Shown piece by piece: positions 1-9,180 of a stretch of 64,000 bases of DNA (positions are counted from its first letter, which is position 1; each line of letters begins with the position of its first letter). The notes beneath the pieces are model-generated. The model did not search any database. It worked only from the letters and a program-made list of their open reading frames with translations, and was not told the origin of the DNA. This DNA comes from JAJEBT01 sp965221485 (GTDB taxonomy: Bacteria > Pseudomonadota > Alphaproteobacteria > MPNO01 > UBA830). The position numbers and the translations under genes were made by a program. The stretch is from positions 372,001-436,000 of the forward strand of contig OZ244893.1 of NCBI GenBank assembly GCA_965221485.1, in the 5' to 3' direction.

Positions 1-972
1 CGGGCGCTCGCATCAGCGCACCGGGAAGCGTTTTCGCGCCTGGTGGCACGGCTGGTGGTTCGCAGTGACCAAACGCGTCTGCCGCTGCTCCCGATACCAC
101 AGATCATTTCGATGGTTCATAATTTCGCGATCACTGACGAAAAAACTTCCGGGGTCCGGTATCTTGCCACCATTACGTTCCGTTTTCGAAGTGGTCTGGT
201 GCGGGACTATTTCCGGTCTCACGGTGTCCGTTTTGCGGACACGCTGTCAAAACCGGTTCTGATCCTGCCCGTCTATGAGACAGCGGGAGCCCTGTTTCTG
301 TGGGATCAGCCCAATCCCTGGTTCGAGGCGTGGAAGACCCTGCCTGACAACCCGGGTCTGATGCCCCTGATCATTCCTGACGGTGATTACCTTGACATCC
401 GGAGCCTGACAGCGGAACAGGCCTTGGCAGGTGACAGGAAACGCCTCGCTGCCATCGGAGAGCGTTACGGAGCCTCTTCCGTTATTTCGATTCACGCCCG
501 GCACCATTTCAAACCGGTGACGTTCCAGCAAACGCTGGAAGTCGCCATGCGTTGGTATGGAGACCTGCATGACGGCAGGTCCGCCTCTCTCAGTCACGCG
601 CTGGCCGATACGGATGTGTCGCAGACGGCCATCACCGTCGGAGCGCGCACCACACGGGACTGGATCGAGAAAGACTGGAAGCAGGCCAATCTCTTTCAGT
701 TCGAACAATCCGGTACACTGATTGTGAGAGTTCCCCTCAGGCAATTGCAGGACTGGATCGATATCCGCAGCAGGCTCACGGCTGTCACGCTGCTTCAGAA
801 ACTTCGTCTCCTTTCGGTATCCCGCCAGGAAGCGATCGTGATGCTCGATCATTACAGCAGCGGCCCCAAGCTACGCCTTGCGGCCGCCCAGCAGGACCTT
901 GTGCTTGAGCCAGGAGTACCCTACTGGCAGTTGCATCTGTCCAGACAGGAAAAGAGAAGCACTCGTCCGTGA
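1..972 (+). CDS. DUF2066 domain-containing protein, 5' end cut by window
   Basis: The frame is open from base 1 (RALASAHREAF...) to the stop at 970-972, so the gene is truncated on the left and its true start lies outside the window. The 323 visible codons fit the DUF2066 family, proteins of unknown function found in alphaproteobacteria beside CDP-alcohol phosphatidyltransferase and hdaA, as here. No catalytic motif is evident. A GTG at codon 15 is only an internal candidate, because family-like sequence continues upstream of it. The stop overlaps the start of the next gene (GTGA), so the two are probably translationally coupled. Confidence 0.75.
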   Translation, partial: RALASAHREAFSRLVARLVVRSDQTRLPLLPIPQIISMVHNFAITDEKTSGVRYLATITFRFRSGLVRDYFRSHGVRFADTLSKPVLILPVYETAGALFLWDQPNPWFEAWKTLPDNPGLMPLIIPDGDYLDIRSLTAEQALAGDRKRLAAIGERYGASSVISIHARHHFKPVTFQQTLEVAMRWYGDLHDGRSASLSHALADTDVSQTAITVGARTTRDWIEKDWKQANLFQFEQSGTLIVRVPLRQLQDWIDIRSRLTAVTLLQKLRLLSVSRQEAIVMLDHYSSGPKLRLAAAQQDLVLEPGVPYWQLHLSRQEKRSTRP

Positions 973-1517
973 ATCTTCCGAACCTGATTACCATCGGCCG
1001 ACTGTTGACGGTCCCGGTCGCAATTTATCTGCTGGTGCAGCAGGCCTACTCGGCGGCACTGGTGCTGTTTGTCCTCGCCGCATTTTCGGATGCCCTCGAC
1101 GGCTATCTTGCGCGCCTCAGAAATCAGACGACCCAGATTGGAGCACTTCTTGATCCATTGGCCGACAAGCTTTTGCTGATCGGGGTCTTTGTTGTCCTGG
1201 GGCTCCAGCAGATCCTTCCCATATGGCTTGTAATTCTGGTGGTGTTTCGGGATGTGATGATTGTGGGAGGCTTTGTGCTCTTGTTTCTTGTCCGCCTGCA
1301 CTTCAAGGTGCGGCCCCTGATCGTAAGCAAAGTCAACACCGCGACGCAGATTGTTCTTGCTGCATTTGTTATCGCCGAACAGGCCGCCGGTTTTGAACTG
1401 CTCTGGGCCGAAGCCGGGATGATTTATCTGGTCGCCGCCACGACCGTTATTTCGGGTGGGGGCTACATAGTGTCATGGACACGCCAGATCGCAGGCATGG
1501 AGATGGGAGATCGATAG
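969..1517 (+). CDS. CDP-alcohol phosphatidyltransferase family membrane protein
   Basis: This 182-residue integral membrane protein carries a complete CDP-alcohol phosphatidyltransferase signature, D-x2-D-G-x2-A-R-x8-G-x3-D-x3-D, at residues 41-66 (DALDGYLAR ... GALLDPLAD). The family transfers a phosphoalcohol from or onto a CDP-activated lipid; the exact substrate (glycerol phosphate or another alcohol) cannot be read from sequence. Several hydrophobic segments surround the motif. The start is GTG, overlapping the stop of the DUF2066 gene by the GTGA arrangement. hdaA starts one base after its stop, giving a three-gene unit with DUF2066 and hdaA. Confidence 0.9.
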   Translation: MNLPNLITIGRLLTVPVAIYLLVQQAYSAALVLFVLAAFSDALDGYLARLRNQTTQIGALLDPLADKLLLIGVFVVLGLQQILPIWLVILVVFRDVMIVGGFVLLFLVRLHFKVRPLIVSKVNTATQIVLAAFVIAEQAAGFELLWAEAGMIYLVAATTVISGGGYIVSWTRQIAGMEMGDR

Positions 1518-1518
1518 C

Positions 1519-2217
1519 ATGGGAGAACAGCTGCCGCTCGAACTCGTCCATGAGCCGTTAATGGGTGAGGAGGATTTCCTCGTATCGGACTCCAACAGGG
1601 AAGCCATGGAGTGGATATGGCGTTGGCCGGACTGGCCGGGTCCCGCACTCGTCCTTGTTGGACCGGGCGGCTGCGGCAAGACCCACATCGGAAACGTTTG
1701 GCGCAAAAGGACAAAAGACGCCGGACTGATCAAAATCCGGTCCGATCAGGGAATTCCCGACAGCCCGGTTGTCAGCCGCTGTTTTGTGGATGACATCGAC
1801 TTTGCCGGACCCGAAACTGACGAAAAGATACTCCATCTCTACAATCTCGTATCACTGCAAGGAGGCCATCTCCTGTTTACAGCCCGGATGCCGCCGGCGC
1901 GATGGAAGAACCGCTTGCCCGATCTCGTTTCTCGTCTGACGGCGGCACCGAATGTCCGAATATACGAACCGAATGAAGCGCTTCTCTCGGCCGTGATTGT
2001 CAAGTTGTTTGCGGATCGCAATCTCGATATCGAGGAGAGGGTGGTCACTTACATATCCGTTCGAATTGAACGATCGCTTGAAGTCGCTCGCGATCTGGTC
2101 CGCGATATCGATCGGGCTTCTCTCGCGAGGCGACGTCGCGTGACCTTGCCTCTTGTCAATGAAGTTCTCGAGGAGCGACGCCGCCGGGGTCGGATGGATT
2201 CGGCAAGTTCGGTCTGA
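1519..2217 (+). CDS. hdaA: DnaA regulatory inactivator HdaA (Hda family)
   Basis: A 232-residue AAA+ protein of the Hda/DnaA family. It has an N-terminal clamp-binding-like motif, EQLPLEL at residues 3-9, and a Walker A GPGGCGKT at residues 48-55. It has no DnaA DNA-binding domain, which fits Hda rather than DnaA. Hda stimulates ATP hydrolysis by DnaA when bound to the sliding clamp and so limits re-initiation. The position behind DUF2066 and the phosphatidyltransferase matches alphaproteobacterial hdaA loci. The Walker B region is hard to place exactly (VDDID near residue 93 is the likely site). Confidence 0.85.
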   Translation: MGEQLPLELVHEPLMGEEDFLVSDSNREAMEWIWRWPDWPGPALVLVGPGGCGKTHIGNVWRKRTKDAGLIKIRSDQGIPDSPVVSRCFVDDIDFAGPETDEKILHLYNLVSLQGGHLLFTARMPPARWKNRLPDLVSRLTAAPNVRIYEPNEALLSAVIVKLFADRNLDIEERVVTYISVRIERSLEVARDLVRDIDRASLARRRRVTLPLVNEVLEERRRRGRMDSASSV

Positions 2218-2267
2218 ACGTCAGCGAAGGAAATACCGGACCGGGCGCGGGTTGGTGTTCCTGTGGC

Positions 2268-3437
2268 TTAAATGTCCTGTTCGGAGGCCGCCGTGATCTC
2301 GATCAGCCTGAGGGTGTTCCCCTGCATGGTGATGGCGATCTCGCCGCGCTTGAGGCGCAGGGCGTCATGCCCGAAAACCTCGCGTCGCCAGCCGCTGAGG
2401 GCGGGCACATCGGCTGCGTCGTCCTTCGCGATCCTGTCGAGATCGGAGGCCGATGCCACGATCTTTTGTGCAACCCTGTAGCGGGTGCATTTGAGCTTGA
2501 GCAGGGCCCGGAGAAGTTCTGAATTCGTCCGCTGCCCGGGTTGCGCGGGTTGTTCCGGCGGAGTCGGATAGTGGGAAGGATCGAGGTTTCTCGCACGATC
2601 AACTGCCGCCAGGACTGCAGAAGCATGCGAACGCCATCTCTTCTCCCGGCCAACGCTTCTCAGGGAAGCCAGCTCATGGGTGGACCTTGGAGCACGTGTC
2701 GCGATGTCGGCCAGCGTCTCGTCTTTCAGAATCCAGCTGCGAGGTAGGTTTTTTTTCTGGGCTGTGACCTCGCGCCAGGAGGCCAGTTCCCGAAGGATCG
2801 CCAGATTCCGAGGTTTCCGGTGTCGGAACCGGATGCGTTTCCAGGCGTTTTCGGGATCCGGTCTGTAGGTCTCCGGATCGGTGAGTACGGCCATTTCCTC
2901 GGACAGCCATGAGGTTCTTCCGGTTTCTTCCAGCTCCTCCGAGAGTTTCGTGTAGATGGATCGCAAATGTGTCACGTCGGAAAGGGCATAGGCGATCTGA
3001 CGGGGCTCCAGCGGCCGGACGGCCCAGTCTGTATATTGCATGCCCTTGTCGAGCGTTTGGCCTGTCAGCTCCTGAACCAGCCGCTCGTAGCCGATGGAAT
3101 CCCCGTATCCACACACCATGGACGCGATCTGGGTATCGAAAACAGGTTCCGGAACATGACCGGAAACATGAAAGAAGATTTCAAGATCCTGGCGGGCTGC
3201 GTGAAACACCTTGAGGACCGACCGGTCTGCCATAAGGCGGAGGAGGGGTGAGAGATCGATCCCCTCCGCCAGGACGTCAATGGCATGAGCTGCTTTCGGC
3301 GTTCCTATCTGGACCAGGCAGAGTTTGGGCCAGTAGGTGGACTCGCGCATGAACTCTGTATCGATGGTGGCATAAGGGAAGCGGGAAGCGTGCTCGCACA
3401 GGGCTGCAAGGGAGTCATTGTCTTGAATCATGGTCAT
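2268..3437 (-). CDS. rnd: Ribonuclease D
   Basis: A 389-residue 3'-5' exoribonuclease of the DEDDy class that matures tRNA 3' ends. Exo motif I is IDTEF near residue 21, motif II is FHAARQDLE near residue 78, and motif III is YALSDVTHL near residue 150, with the Tyr four residues ahead of Asp. An HRDC-type region follows in the C-terminal half (ASWREVTAQKKNLPRSWILKD marks its start). Length is normal for the family. It is convergent with hdaA (51 bp between the stops) and divergent from aspS. A possible alternative start lies one Met downstream. Confidence 0.95.
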   Translation of the reverse strand: MTMIQDNDSLAALCEHASRFPYATIDTEFMRESTYWPKLCLVQIGTPKAAHAIDVLAEGIDLSPLLRLMADRSVLKVFHAARQDLEIFFHVSGHVPEPVFDTQIASMVCGYGDSIGYERLVQELTGQTLDKGMQYTDWAVRPLEPRQIAYALSDVTHLRSIYTKLSEELEETGRTSWLSEEMAVLTDPETYRPDPENAWKRIRFRHRKPRNLAILRELASWREVTAQKKNLPRSWILKDETLADIATRAPRSTHELASLRSVGREKRWRSHASAVLAAVDRARNLDPSHYPTPPEQPAQPGQRTNSELLRALLKLKCTRYRVAQKIVASASDLDRIAKDDAADVPALSGWRREVFGHDALRLKRGEIAITMQGNTLRLIEITAASEQDI

Positions 3438-3602
3438 GTCACAGCCTGTCTAATGCATTCTTCTCCTGTGGTGAACCGCGCATTGCGCCGGAAGCAGAGA
3501 TTTGTCGTGCACCCCGGTGTCGAGTTCGTTACAAACCGCCGGATCGCCCCGGTCCAGCCGAGTGGCCCGTTCCTTCCCCCATCGCGACTGACAGGTTGAC
3601 CA

Positions 3603-5384
3603 ATGCATCTCTATCGTACCCACAACTGCGGAGAACTCCGTGCCGGTCATTCCGGACTCGAGGCGCGTCTGTCCGGATGGGTCCACCGAAAGCGCGATCA
3701 CGGAAATCTCCTGTTTGTTGACCTCAGGGATCACTACGGGATCACACAATGTGTGGTCGAGGGGGATTCGCCGAAGTTCGGAGAAGTCGAAGCCCTGCGC
3801 AATGAGGCCGTGGTCAGTTTCACGGGTCGAATCGAGGAGCGGTCCGAAGATACCGTTAATCCGGACTTGCCGACCGGTCAGGTCGAGCTTCGTATCGCAG
3901 AATGCGAGGTTCTTGGAAACAGCGAGTCCCTGCCGCTCGAGGTGAACAGTGACCGCGACTATGGCGAGGACATTCGCCTGCGCTATCGATTTCTCGACCT
4001 TCGGCGTGCCCGCGTTCACAGCAACATCGTGTTGCGAAGTCAGGTGATTACCAGCATTCGCAGGCGTATGATCGAGCAGGGTTTCCTGGAGTTCCAGACA
4101 CCGATTCTCACCTCATCTTCCCCTGAAGGTGCGCGGGATTTTCTTGTTCCCAGCCGGCTTCACCCGGGGAAGTTCTACGCGCTGCCTCAGGCACCCCAAC
4201 AGTTCAAGCAACTGCTCATGGTCGCCGGTTTTGACCGCTACTTTCAGATCGCGCCGTGCTTCCGCGATGAGGATGCCCGGGCTGATCGCTCACCGGGTGA
4301 GTTCTATCAGCTTGATGTCGAAATGTCGTTTGTGACCCAGGAGGACGTCTTTGCGGCCATCGAGCCGGTTCTTCACGGTGTGTTCAGCGAGTTTGGCGGC
4401 GGCCGCGAAGTGACGGCTGCGCCGTTCCCGAGAATCACATTTGCCGAAGCCATGGAGAAGTATGGAACGGACAAGCCGGATCTCCGGATTCCCATCGAGA
4501 TGTGTAATGCGACGGAGACATTCAGAGACTCGGGCTTCAGGATATTTTCCAGCATGATCGAACAGGACAGCAAAGTTCAGGTCTGGGCGATACCGGCTCC
4601 GGGCGGTGGTTCGCGTGCGTTTTGTGACCGTATGAACTCGTGGGCCCAGTCCGAAAGTCAGCCGGGGCTCGGATATATTTTCTTTCGCGACAGTGAGGGC
4701 GCAGGTCCCGTTGCGCGAAATCTTGGCGAGGAACGGACAGCTGATCTTCGCGCATCGCTCGGGCTTTCGGATGGTGACGCCGTGTTCTTTGTTTGCGGCA
4801 CGCCGCAAGACTCCGCGAGTTTTGCCGGCCGGGCCCGTGCCGAGATCGGCCGCCGCCTCGATCTGCTCGAAAAGGACAGGTTCGCCTTTTGCTGGATCGT
4901 TGATTACCCCATGTATGAAAGGGATGGCACCTCGGGTCGGATTGAATTCAGTCACAATCCGTTTTCCATGCCTCAGGGAGGATTGCAGGCTCTCGAGACC
5001 CGGGATCCCCTTGAAGTTCTTGCTTACCAGTATGATATCGTCTGTAACGGAGTTGAGCTGTCGAGCGGGGCGATTCGCAATCACAGTCCCGAGATCATGA
5101 TCAAGGCATTCGAAATCGCCGGCTACTCAAGGGAAGAGGTCGAAACAGAGTTCGCCGGAATGCTGAACGCGTTTCGCTTCGGAGCACCTCCGCATGGTGG
5201 AACAGCTCCGGGAATCGACAGAATCGTGATGCTGTTGGCGGATGAACCGAACATTCGGGAAATCATAGTCTTTCCCATGAACCAGCAGGCCGAGGACCTG
5301 ATGATGAATGCACCATCCGCTGTGCCGGAGGATCGGCTGAGCGAATTGTGGCTCAGGACCACATACGAACCCGACTCCGATTGA
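3603..5384 (+). CDS. aspS: Aspartate--tRNA ligase
   Basis: A 593-residue class II aminoacyl-tRNA synthetase. It has the N-terminal OB-fold (WVHRKRDHG near residues 26-34), a catalytic core with motif 2 FRDEDARADR followed by SPGEFYQLD, the bacterial GAD-type insertion, and motif 3 near the C-terminus (GIDRIVMLL). His at residue 33 falls where non-discriminating AspRS enzymes carry His and discriminating ones such as E. coli carry Leu, so it may charge both tRNA-Asp and tRNA-Asn and rely on GatCAB. The start is ATG, 165 bp from the divergent rnd. Confidence 0.97.
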   Translation: MHLYRTHNCGELRAGHSGLEARLSGWVHRKRDHGNLLFVDLRDHYGITQCVVEGDSPKFGEVEALRNEAVVSFTGRIEERSEDTVNPDLPTGQVELRIAECEVLGNSESLPLEVNSDRDYGEDIRLRYRFLDLRRARVHSNIVLRSQVITSIRRRMIEQGFLEFQTPILTSSSPEGARDFLVPSRLHPGKFYALPQAPQQFKQLLMVAGFDRYFQIAPCFRDEDARADRSPGEFYQLDVEMSFVTQEDVFAAIEPVLHGVFSEFGGGREVTAAPFPRITFAEAMEKYGTDKPDLRIPIEMCNATETFRDSGFRIFSSMIEQDSKVQVWAIPAPGGGSRAFCDRMNSWAQSESQPGLGYIFFRDSEGAGPVARNLGEERTADLRASLGLSDGDAVFFVCGTPQDSASFAGRARAEIGRRLDLLEKDRFAFCWIVDYPMYERDGTSGRIEFSHNPFSMPQGGLQALETRDPLEVLAYQYDIVCNGVELSSGAIRNHSPEIMIKAFEIAGYSREEVETEFAGMLNAFRFGAPPHGGTAPGIDRIVMLLADEPNIREIIVFPMNQQAEDLMMNAPSAVPEDRLSELWLRTTYEPDSD

Positions 5385-5501
5385 TGTGGATGGCCACCGG
5401 ATCTCTCGGGGATGTGTTCCGGCTCGCAGCGGCCCTTGACGCAGGGAATACCGGTTGCGCATGTGCCTGAAATGGTTATGACCGAACGATCGCAAAAAAC
5501 A

Positions 5502-5531
5502 TTGGCACATGAGGAAAACTCGGACTAGAAT
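5502..5531 (+). promoter_or_regulatory. Sigma-70-type promoter before the DUF4167 gene
   Basis: TTGGCA at 5502-5507 and TAGAAT at 5526-5531 are separated by 18 bases. They lie about 145 bases upstream of the DUF4167 start, in the 292-base gap after aspS. Confidence 0.5.
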
Positions 5532-5676
5532 TGCACCATTGACGGGATTAAGGTGTTCCGTCAATTTGATCAGCCCACTGTTTTCTGCGTAATCCTGTGC
5601 CGGAAGAATGCCGTGAATTGCAGGAAAATTGGGGCGGCAACAAAATCGATATCCAGCAACCAGATCCAGAGGCGCC

Positions 5677-6147
5677 ATGAGACAGGGCCCGAGCAACAAG
5701 CGCGTGAGGGGGCGGAGCAACAACCGTAAGCACGGCAATCCGCGCAACCAGTCGTACGACAGCAATGGTCCCGACGTGAAGGTCAGGGGAAATGCCCAGC
5801 AGGTCGTGGAAAAGTATCTGATGTTGGCCAGGGATGCGTCTTCTGCCGGCGACCGTATTACGGCCGAAAGCTACTATCAGCATGCCGAACACTATTATCG
5901 GATCCTGAATGCTGCCGTGGCAAACGAACAGAGAAACATGGCTGCGACAGCTCCCGACACGCAACCTGCGGTTGAATCCGTGGAACAAAATGGTGCTGGT
6001 GCAGTTGGAGAGGTCAGCACCAACGGTTCGGGGCATCCGCGTCGGCGGAGTGAACGCCAGGCCGGACCCGCGCCAGCTCAGCAACCCGATCCGGTGCAGC
6101 CGCTGCCGGAAAAAACAGGAAACGAGGCGCCCCTGGCCGAGGCGTAA
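5677..6147 (+). CDS. DUF4167 domain-containing protein
   Basis: 156 residues from the ATG at 5677 (MRQGPSNKRVRGR), chosen because this is where family similarity begins and because an AGAGG ribosome site lies just upstream. An in-frame GTG at 5629 would add 16 unlikely residues. The N-terminus is Arg/Asn-rich and basic, followed by the conserved DUF4167 core VRGNAQQVVEKYLMLARDA ... ESYYQHAEHYYRI. The tail is low-complexity, rich in Pro and Gln. The family is conserved in alphaproteobacteria and probably binds nucleic acid, but the function is unknown. Confidence 0.88.
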   Translation: MRQGPSNKRVRGRSNNRKHGNPRNQSYDSNGPDVKVRGNAQQVVEKYLMLARDASSAGDRITAESYYQHAEHYYRILNAAVANEQRNMAATAPDTQPAVESVEQNGAGAVGEVSTNGSGHPRRRSERQAGPAPAQQPDPVQPLPEKTGNEAPLAEA

Positions 6148-6208
6148 GCGAGAGACTCTCTCATTTCGCCGTTTGTATCCCGGCGGCGGGATCCAGGCGA
6201 ACTCCCGG

Positions 6209-6236
6209 CTTGCAAATCCGTAAAGCAGCCCCATCT
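6209..6236 (+). promoter_or_regulatory. Sigma-32 (RpoH)-type heat-shock promoter of clpB
   Basis: CTTGCAA at 6209-6215, 13 bases, then CCCCATCT at 6229-6236 closely match the RpoH consensus CTTGAAA-N11-15-CCCCATNT. The element lies 91 bases upstream of the clpB start codon, as expected for a chaperone gene. Confidence 0.7.
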
Positions 6237-6326
6237 ATCCGGTAAGGACGCCGGTGATACCAGTTCCGCTGGCATGAAGACTGGCGGAAATCGGGGCCGC
6301 AAGGATTTGCAGCGGAGAGATCGAAA

Positions 6327-8954
6327 ATGGATTTCGAACAGTTTACGGATCGCTCTAAGGGCTTCATCCAGGCCGGTCGGGCCCAGGCGGCGGGTGCCGG
6401 TCACCAGTATTTTACACCCGAGCATCTGCTCAAGGTATTGCTGGATGATGATGAGGGACTGGCGGCCGGTCTGATCTCCGCTGGCGGTGGAGATTCGAAG
6501 CTGGCAAGGGATCGGACGAACGAGGCTGTTGCCGGAATACCGGCCGTCGATGGACCCGGCAGGACGGATGTCTACCTGGCCGCGGAAACGGCCCAGGTCT
6601 TTGACAAAGCGAAAGAAATTTCTGAAAAAGAAGGCGACCGTTTCGTTACGGCGGAACGGATTCTTATGGCTCTGGCCCTGGTCAGCGGAACCCGTGCTGA
6701 GAAAATTCTGAAAGATGCCGGGGTCACGCCGCAAAGTCTCAACAAAGCGATTCAGCAACTGCGCAAGGGGCGGACGGCCGATTCGGCTACAGCAGAAAAT
6801 CACTACGATGCGCTCAGGAAATATGCCATCGATTTCACGGAGCGTGCCCGGGAAGGAAAACTCGATCCCGTCATCGGGCGTGACGAGGAAATCAGGCGCA
6901 CCGCCCAGGTCCTGTCACGTCGTACCAAGAACAACCCGGTCCTGATTGGCGAACCCGGCGTTGGGAAGACCGCAATCATAGAGGGACTGGCGCAACGGAT
7001 CGTCAATGGAGACGTACCGGAGAGTCTCAATAACAAGCGGCTCATGTCCCTCGACCTCGGGATGCTGGTGGCGGGCGCGAAGTATCGTGGAGAATTTGAG
7101 GAACGCCTGAAATCGGTTCTTGAGGAAATTGAAGCCGAGAACGGACGGGTCATCCTGTTTATTGATGAACTGCATACGCTGGTCGGCGCCGGCGCGGCGG
7201 AAGGTTCCATGGATGCGTCCAATATGCTCAAGCCTGCCCTGGCACGGGGAGATCTGCATTGCATCGGCGCGACCACCCTGGACGAGTTCAGAAAGCATGT
7301 TGAAAAGGACGCTGCGCTGGCCCGCCGTTTCCAGCCCGTCTACGTATCCGAACCCACAGTTGAAGACAGCATTTCCATTCTGCGCGGTCTCAAGGAAAAA
7401 TACGAAATTCACCACGGAATCAAGATTACCGACAGTGCCATTGTTGCAGCGGCGACCCTTGCGGACCGCTATATTTCCGATCGTTTCTTGCCCGACAAGG
7501 CCATAGATCTGATGGACGAGGCTTCCTCCCGGCTTCGGATGGAAGTCGATTCGAAACCGGAAGAGATCGACGAACTCGATCGCCGAATCATCCAGTTGAA
7601 AATCGAGCGGGAGGCCCTGAAAAAGGAGACTGATGCGGCTGCCAGGGACCGGCTCACCCGGCTCGATTCGGAACTGGCGGGTCTCGAAGCAAAATCGCTT
7701 GAGATGAATCTGTCCTGGCAATCCGAGAAACAGCAACTGGTCAACGCCCAGAAGGTCAAGAGTGATCTTGAGGCTGCGCGCACCGAACTTGAACGCGTTC
7801 AACGTGACGGTGATCTGACGCGGGCTGGCGAACTGGCATACGGCATCATTCCCGATCTCGAGCGGACGCTCGCGGGAAGCGATGGCGGTGAGGGCCGAAT
7901 GGTGGATGAGGCGGTGACCGAGAATGATATCGCTGCAATCGTGTCACGCTGGACAGGGGTTCCTGTCGACAAGATGCTCGAGGGCGAACGCGAGAAACTT
8001 CTGCACATGGAGGAGATTCTGGGCCGGCGGGTGATCGGCCAGGAGGAAGCCATTCGCTCAGTGAGCAATTCCGTCCGCCGGGCGCGGGCCGGCCTGCAGG
8101 ATCCCCGGCGGCCCCTGGGTTCCTTCCTGTTTCTGGGACCGACGGGCGTTGGCAAGACCGAGCTCACCAAGGCACTGGCATCCTTCCTGTTTGACGACGA
8201 GGCAGCCTTGCTGCGTCTCGATATGTCGGAATACATGGAGAAGCATTCGGTTGCACGCCTGATTGGCGCGCCCCCCGGTTATGTGGGTTATGAGGAAGGG
8301 GGGGCCCTGACCGAGGCGGTGCGCCGGCGGCCCTACCAGGTCCTTCTGTTCGACGAGGTCGAGAAGGCCCACAATGATGTATTCGATATTCTGCTTCAGG
8401 TTCTCGACGATGGCCGTCTGACGGACGGGCACGGGCGAACAGTGGATTTCCGCAACACGCTCATCATTCTCACTTCGAATCTTGGAAGCGAGATCCTCGT
8501 TCGGCAACCACCGGGTGAATCGGTTGATGCGGTACGGGATGAGATCATGGAGGTCGTGCGAAGCGCATTCCGACCGGAATTTCTCAATCGTCTGGATGAG
8601 GTTCTGCTGTTCCATCGACTGGATCGCTCGCACATGACAGACATTGTCGACATTCAGCTTGATCATCTGAAGGACATGCTGTCGGATCGCAAGATAATGC
8701 TCGTTGTGGATGAAGCTGCCAGGACGTGGCTCGGGGATGAGGGTTATGACCCGGCCTACGGGGCGCGGCCTCTCAGACGGGTGATCCAGTCCTCTCTTCA
8801 GGACCATTTGGCGACATTATTGCTTGAAGGCCGGATCGCTGAGGGAAACCTGGTTACCGTCACTGCCGGGGAGAACGGGCCGGTCTTCAGCGTCGATTCC
8901 GATATGGCAGGCTCATCGGAACCACAACGCCTTCTCGAGGCAGCCCCGGTATAG
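6327..8954 (+). CDS. clpB: ATP-dependent chaperone ClpB
   Basis: An 875-residue disaggregase with the full family layout: N-terminal Clp repeats (residues 1-145), a first AAA+ module with Walker A GEPGVGKT near 208, a middle coiled-coil domain (about 410-520, rich in Glu, Lys and Leu), and a second AAA+ module with Walker A GPTGVGKT near 604. A C-terminal D2-small domain completes it. It works with DnaK to solubilise protein aggregates in the cytoplasm. The ATG at 6327 follows a GGAGAG ribosome site. A heat-shock-type promoter lies upstream. Confidence 0.98.
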   Translation: MDFEQFTDRSKGFIQAGRAQAAGAGHQYFTPEHLLKVLLDDDEGLAAGLISAGGGDSKLARDRTNEAVAGIPAVDGPGRTDVYLAAETAQVFDKAKEISEKEGDRFVTAERILMALALVSGTRAEKILKDAGVTPQSLNKAIQQLRKGRTADSATAENHYDALRKYAIDFTERAREGKLDPVIGRDEEIRRTAQVLSRRTKNNPVLIGEPGVGKTAIIEGLAQRIVNGDVPESLNNKRLMSLDLGMLVAGAKYRGEFEERLKSVLEEIEAENGRVILFIDELHTLVGAGAAEGSMDASNMLKPALARGDLHCIGATTLDEFRKHVEKDAALARRFQPVYVSEPTVEDSISILRGLKEKYEIHHGIKITDSAIVAAATLADRYISDRFLPDKAIDLMDEASSRLRMEVDSKPEEIDELDRRIIQLKIEREALKKETDAAARDRLTRLDSELAGLEAKSLEMNLSWQSEKQQLVNAQKVKSDLEAARTELERVQRDGDLTRAGELAYGIIPDLERTLAGSDGGEGRMVDEAVTENDIAAIVSRWTGVPVDKMLEGEREKLLHMEEILGRRVIGQEEAIRSVSNSVRRARAGLQDPRRPLGSFLFLGPTGVGKTELTKALASFLFDDEAALLRLDMSEYMEKHSVARLIGAPPGYVGYEEGGALTEAVRRRPYQVLLFDEVEKAHNDVFDILLQVLDDGRLTDGHGRTVDFRNTLIILTSNLGSEILVRQPPGESVDAVRDEIMEVVRSAFRPEFLNRLDEVLLFHRLDRSHMTDIVDIQLDHLKDMLSDRKIMLVVDEAARTWLGDEGYDPAYGARPLRRVIQSSLQDHLATLLLEGRIAEGNLVTVTAGENGPVFSVDSDMAGSSEPQRLLEAAPV

Positions 8955-9180
8955 CGCTCCCGCTGCGATCGGGACTTCTGAAGACCTGCTTTGCCGGGGT
9001 TTCGCTCGGCCCCGGGCACGGCGGGCTTGAGAGGGGTTTGGCCTAAGGGCAGGGTCGATTGGACCAACGGCCCGCGAGATCCTGACAATGTTGCCCGACT
9101 GAAGCGTGTGAGTGCCTTGTTGCGAACGGGCATGCCCTTTGCGCCGGCGAAGGCGATTGACCGGAACGGGCCTGTTGCGG

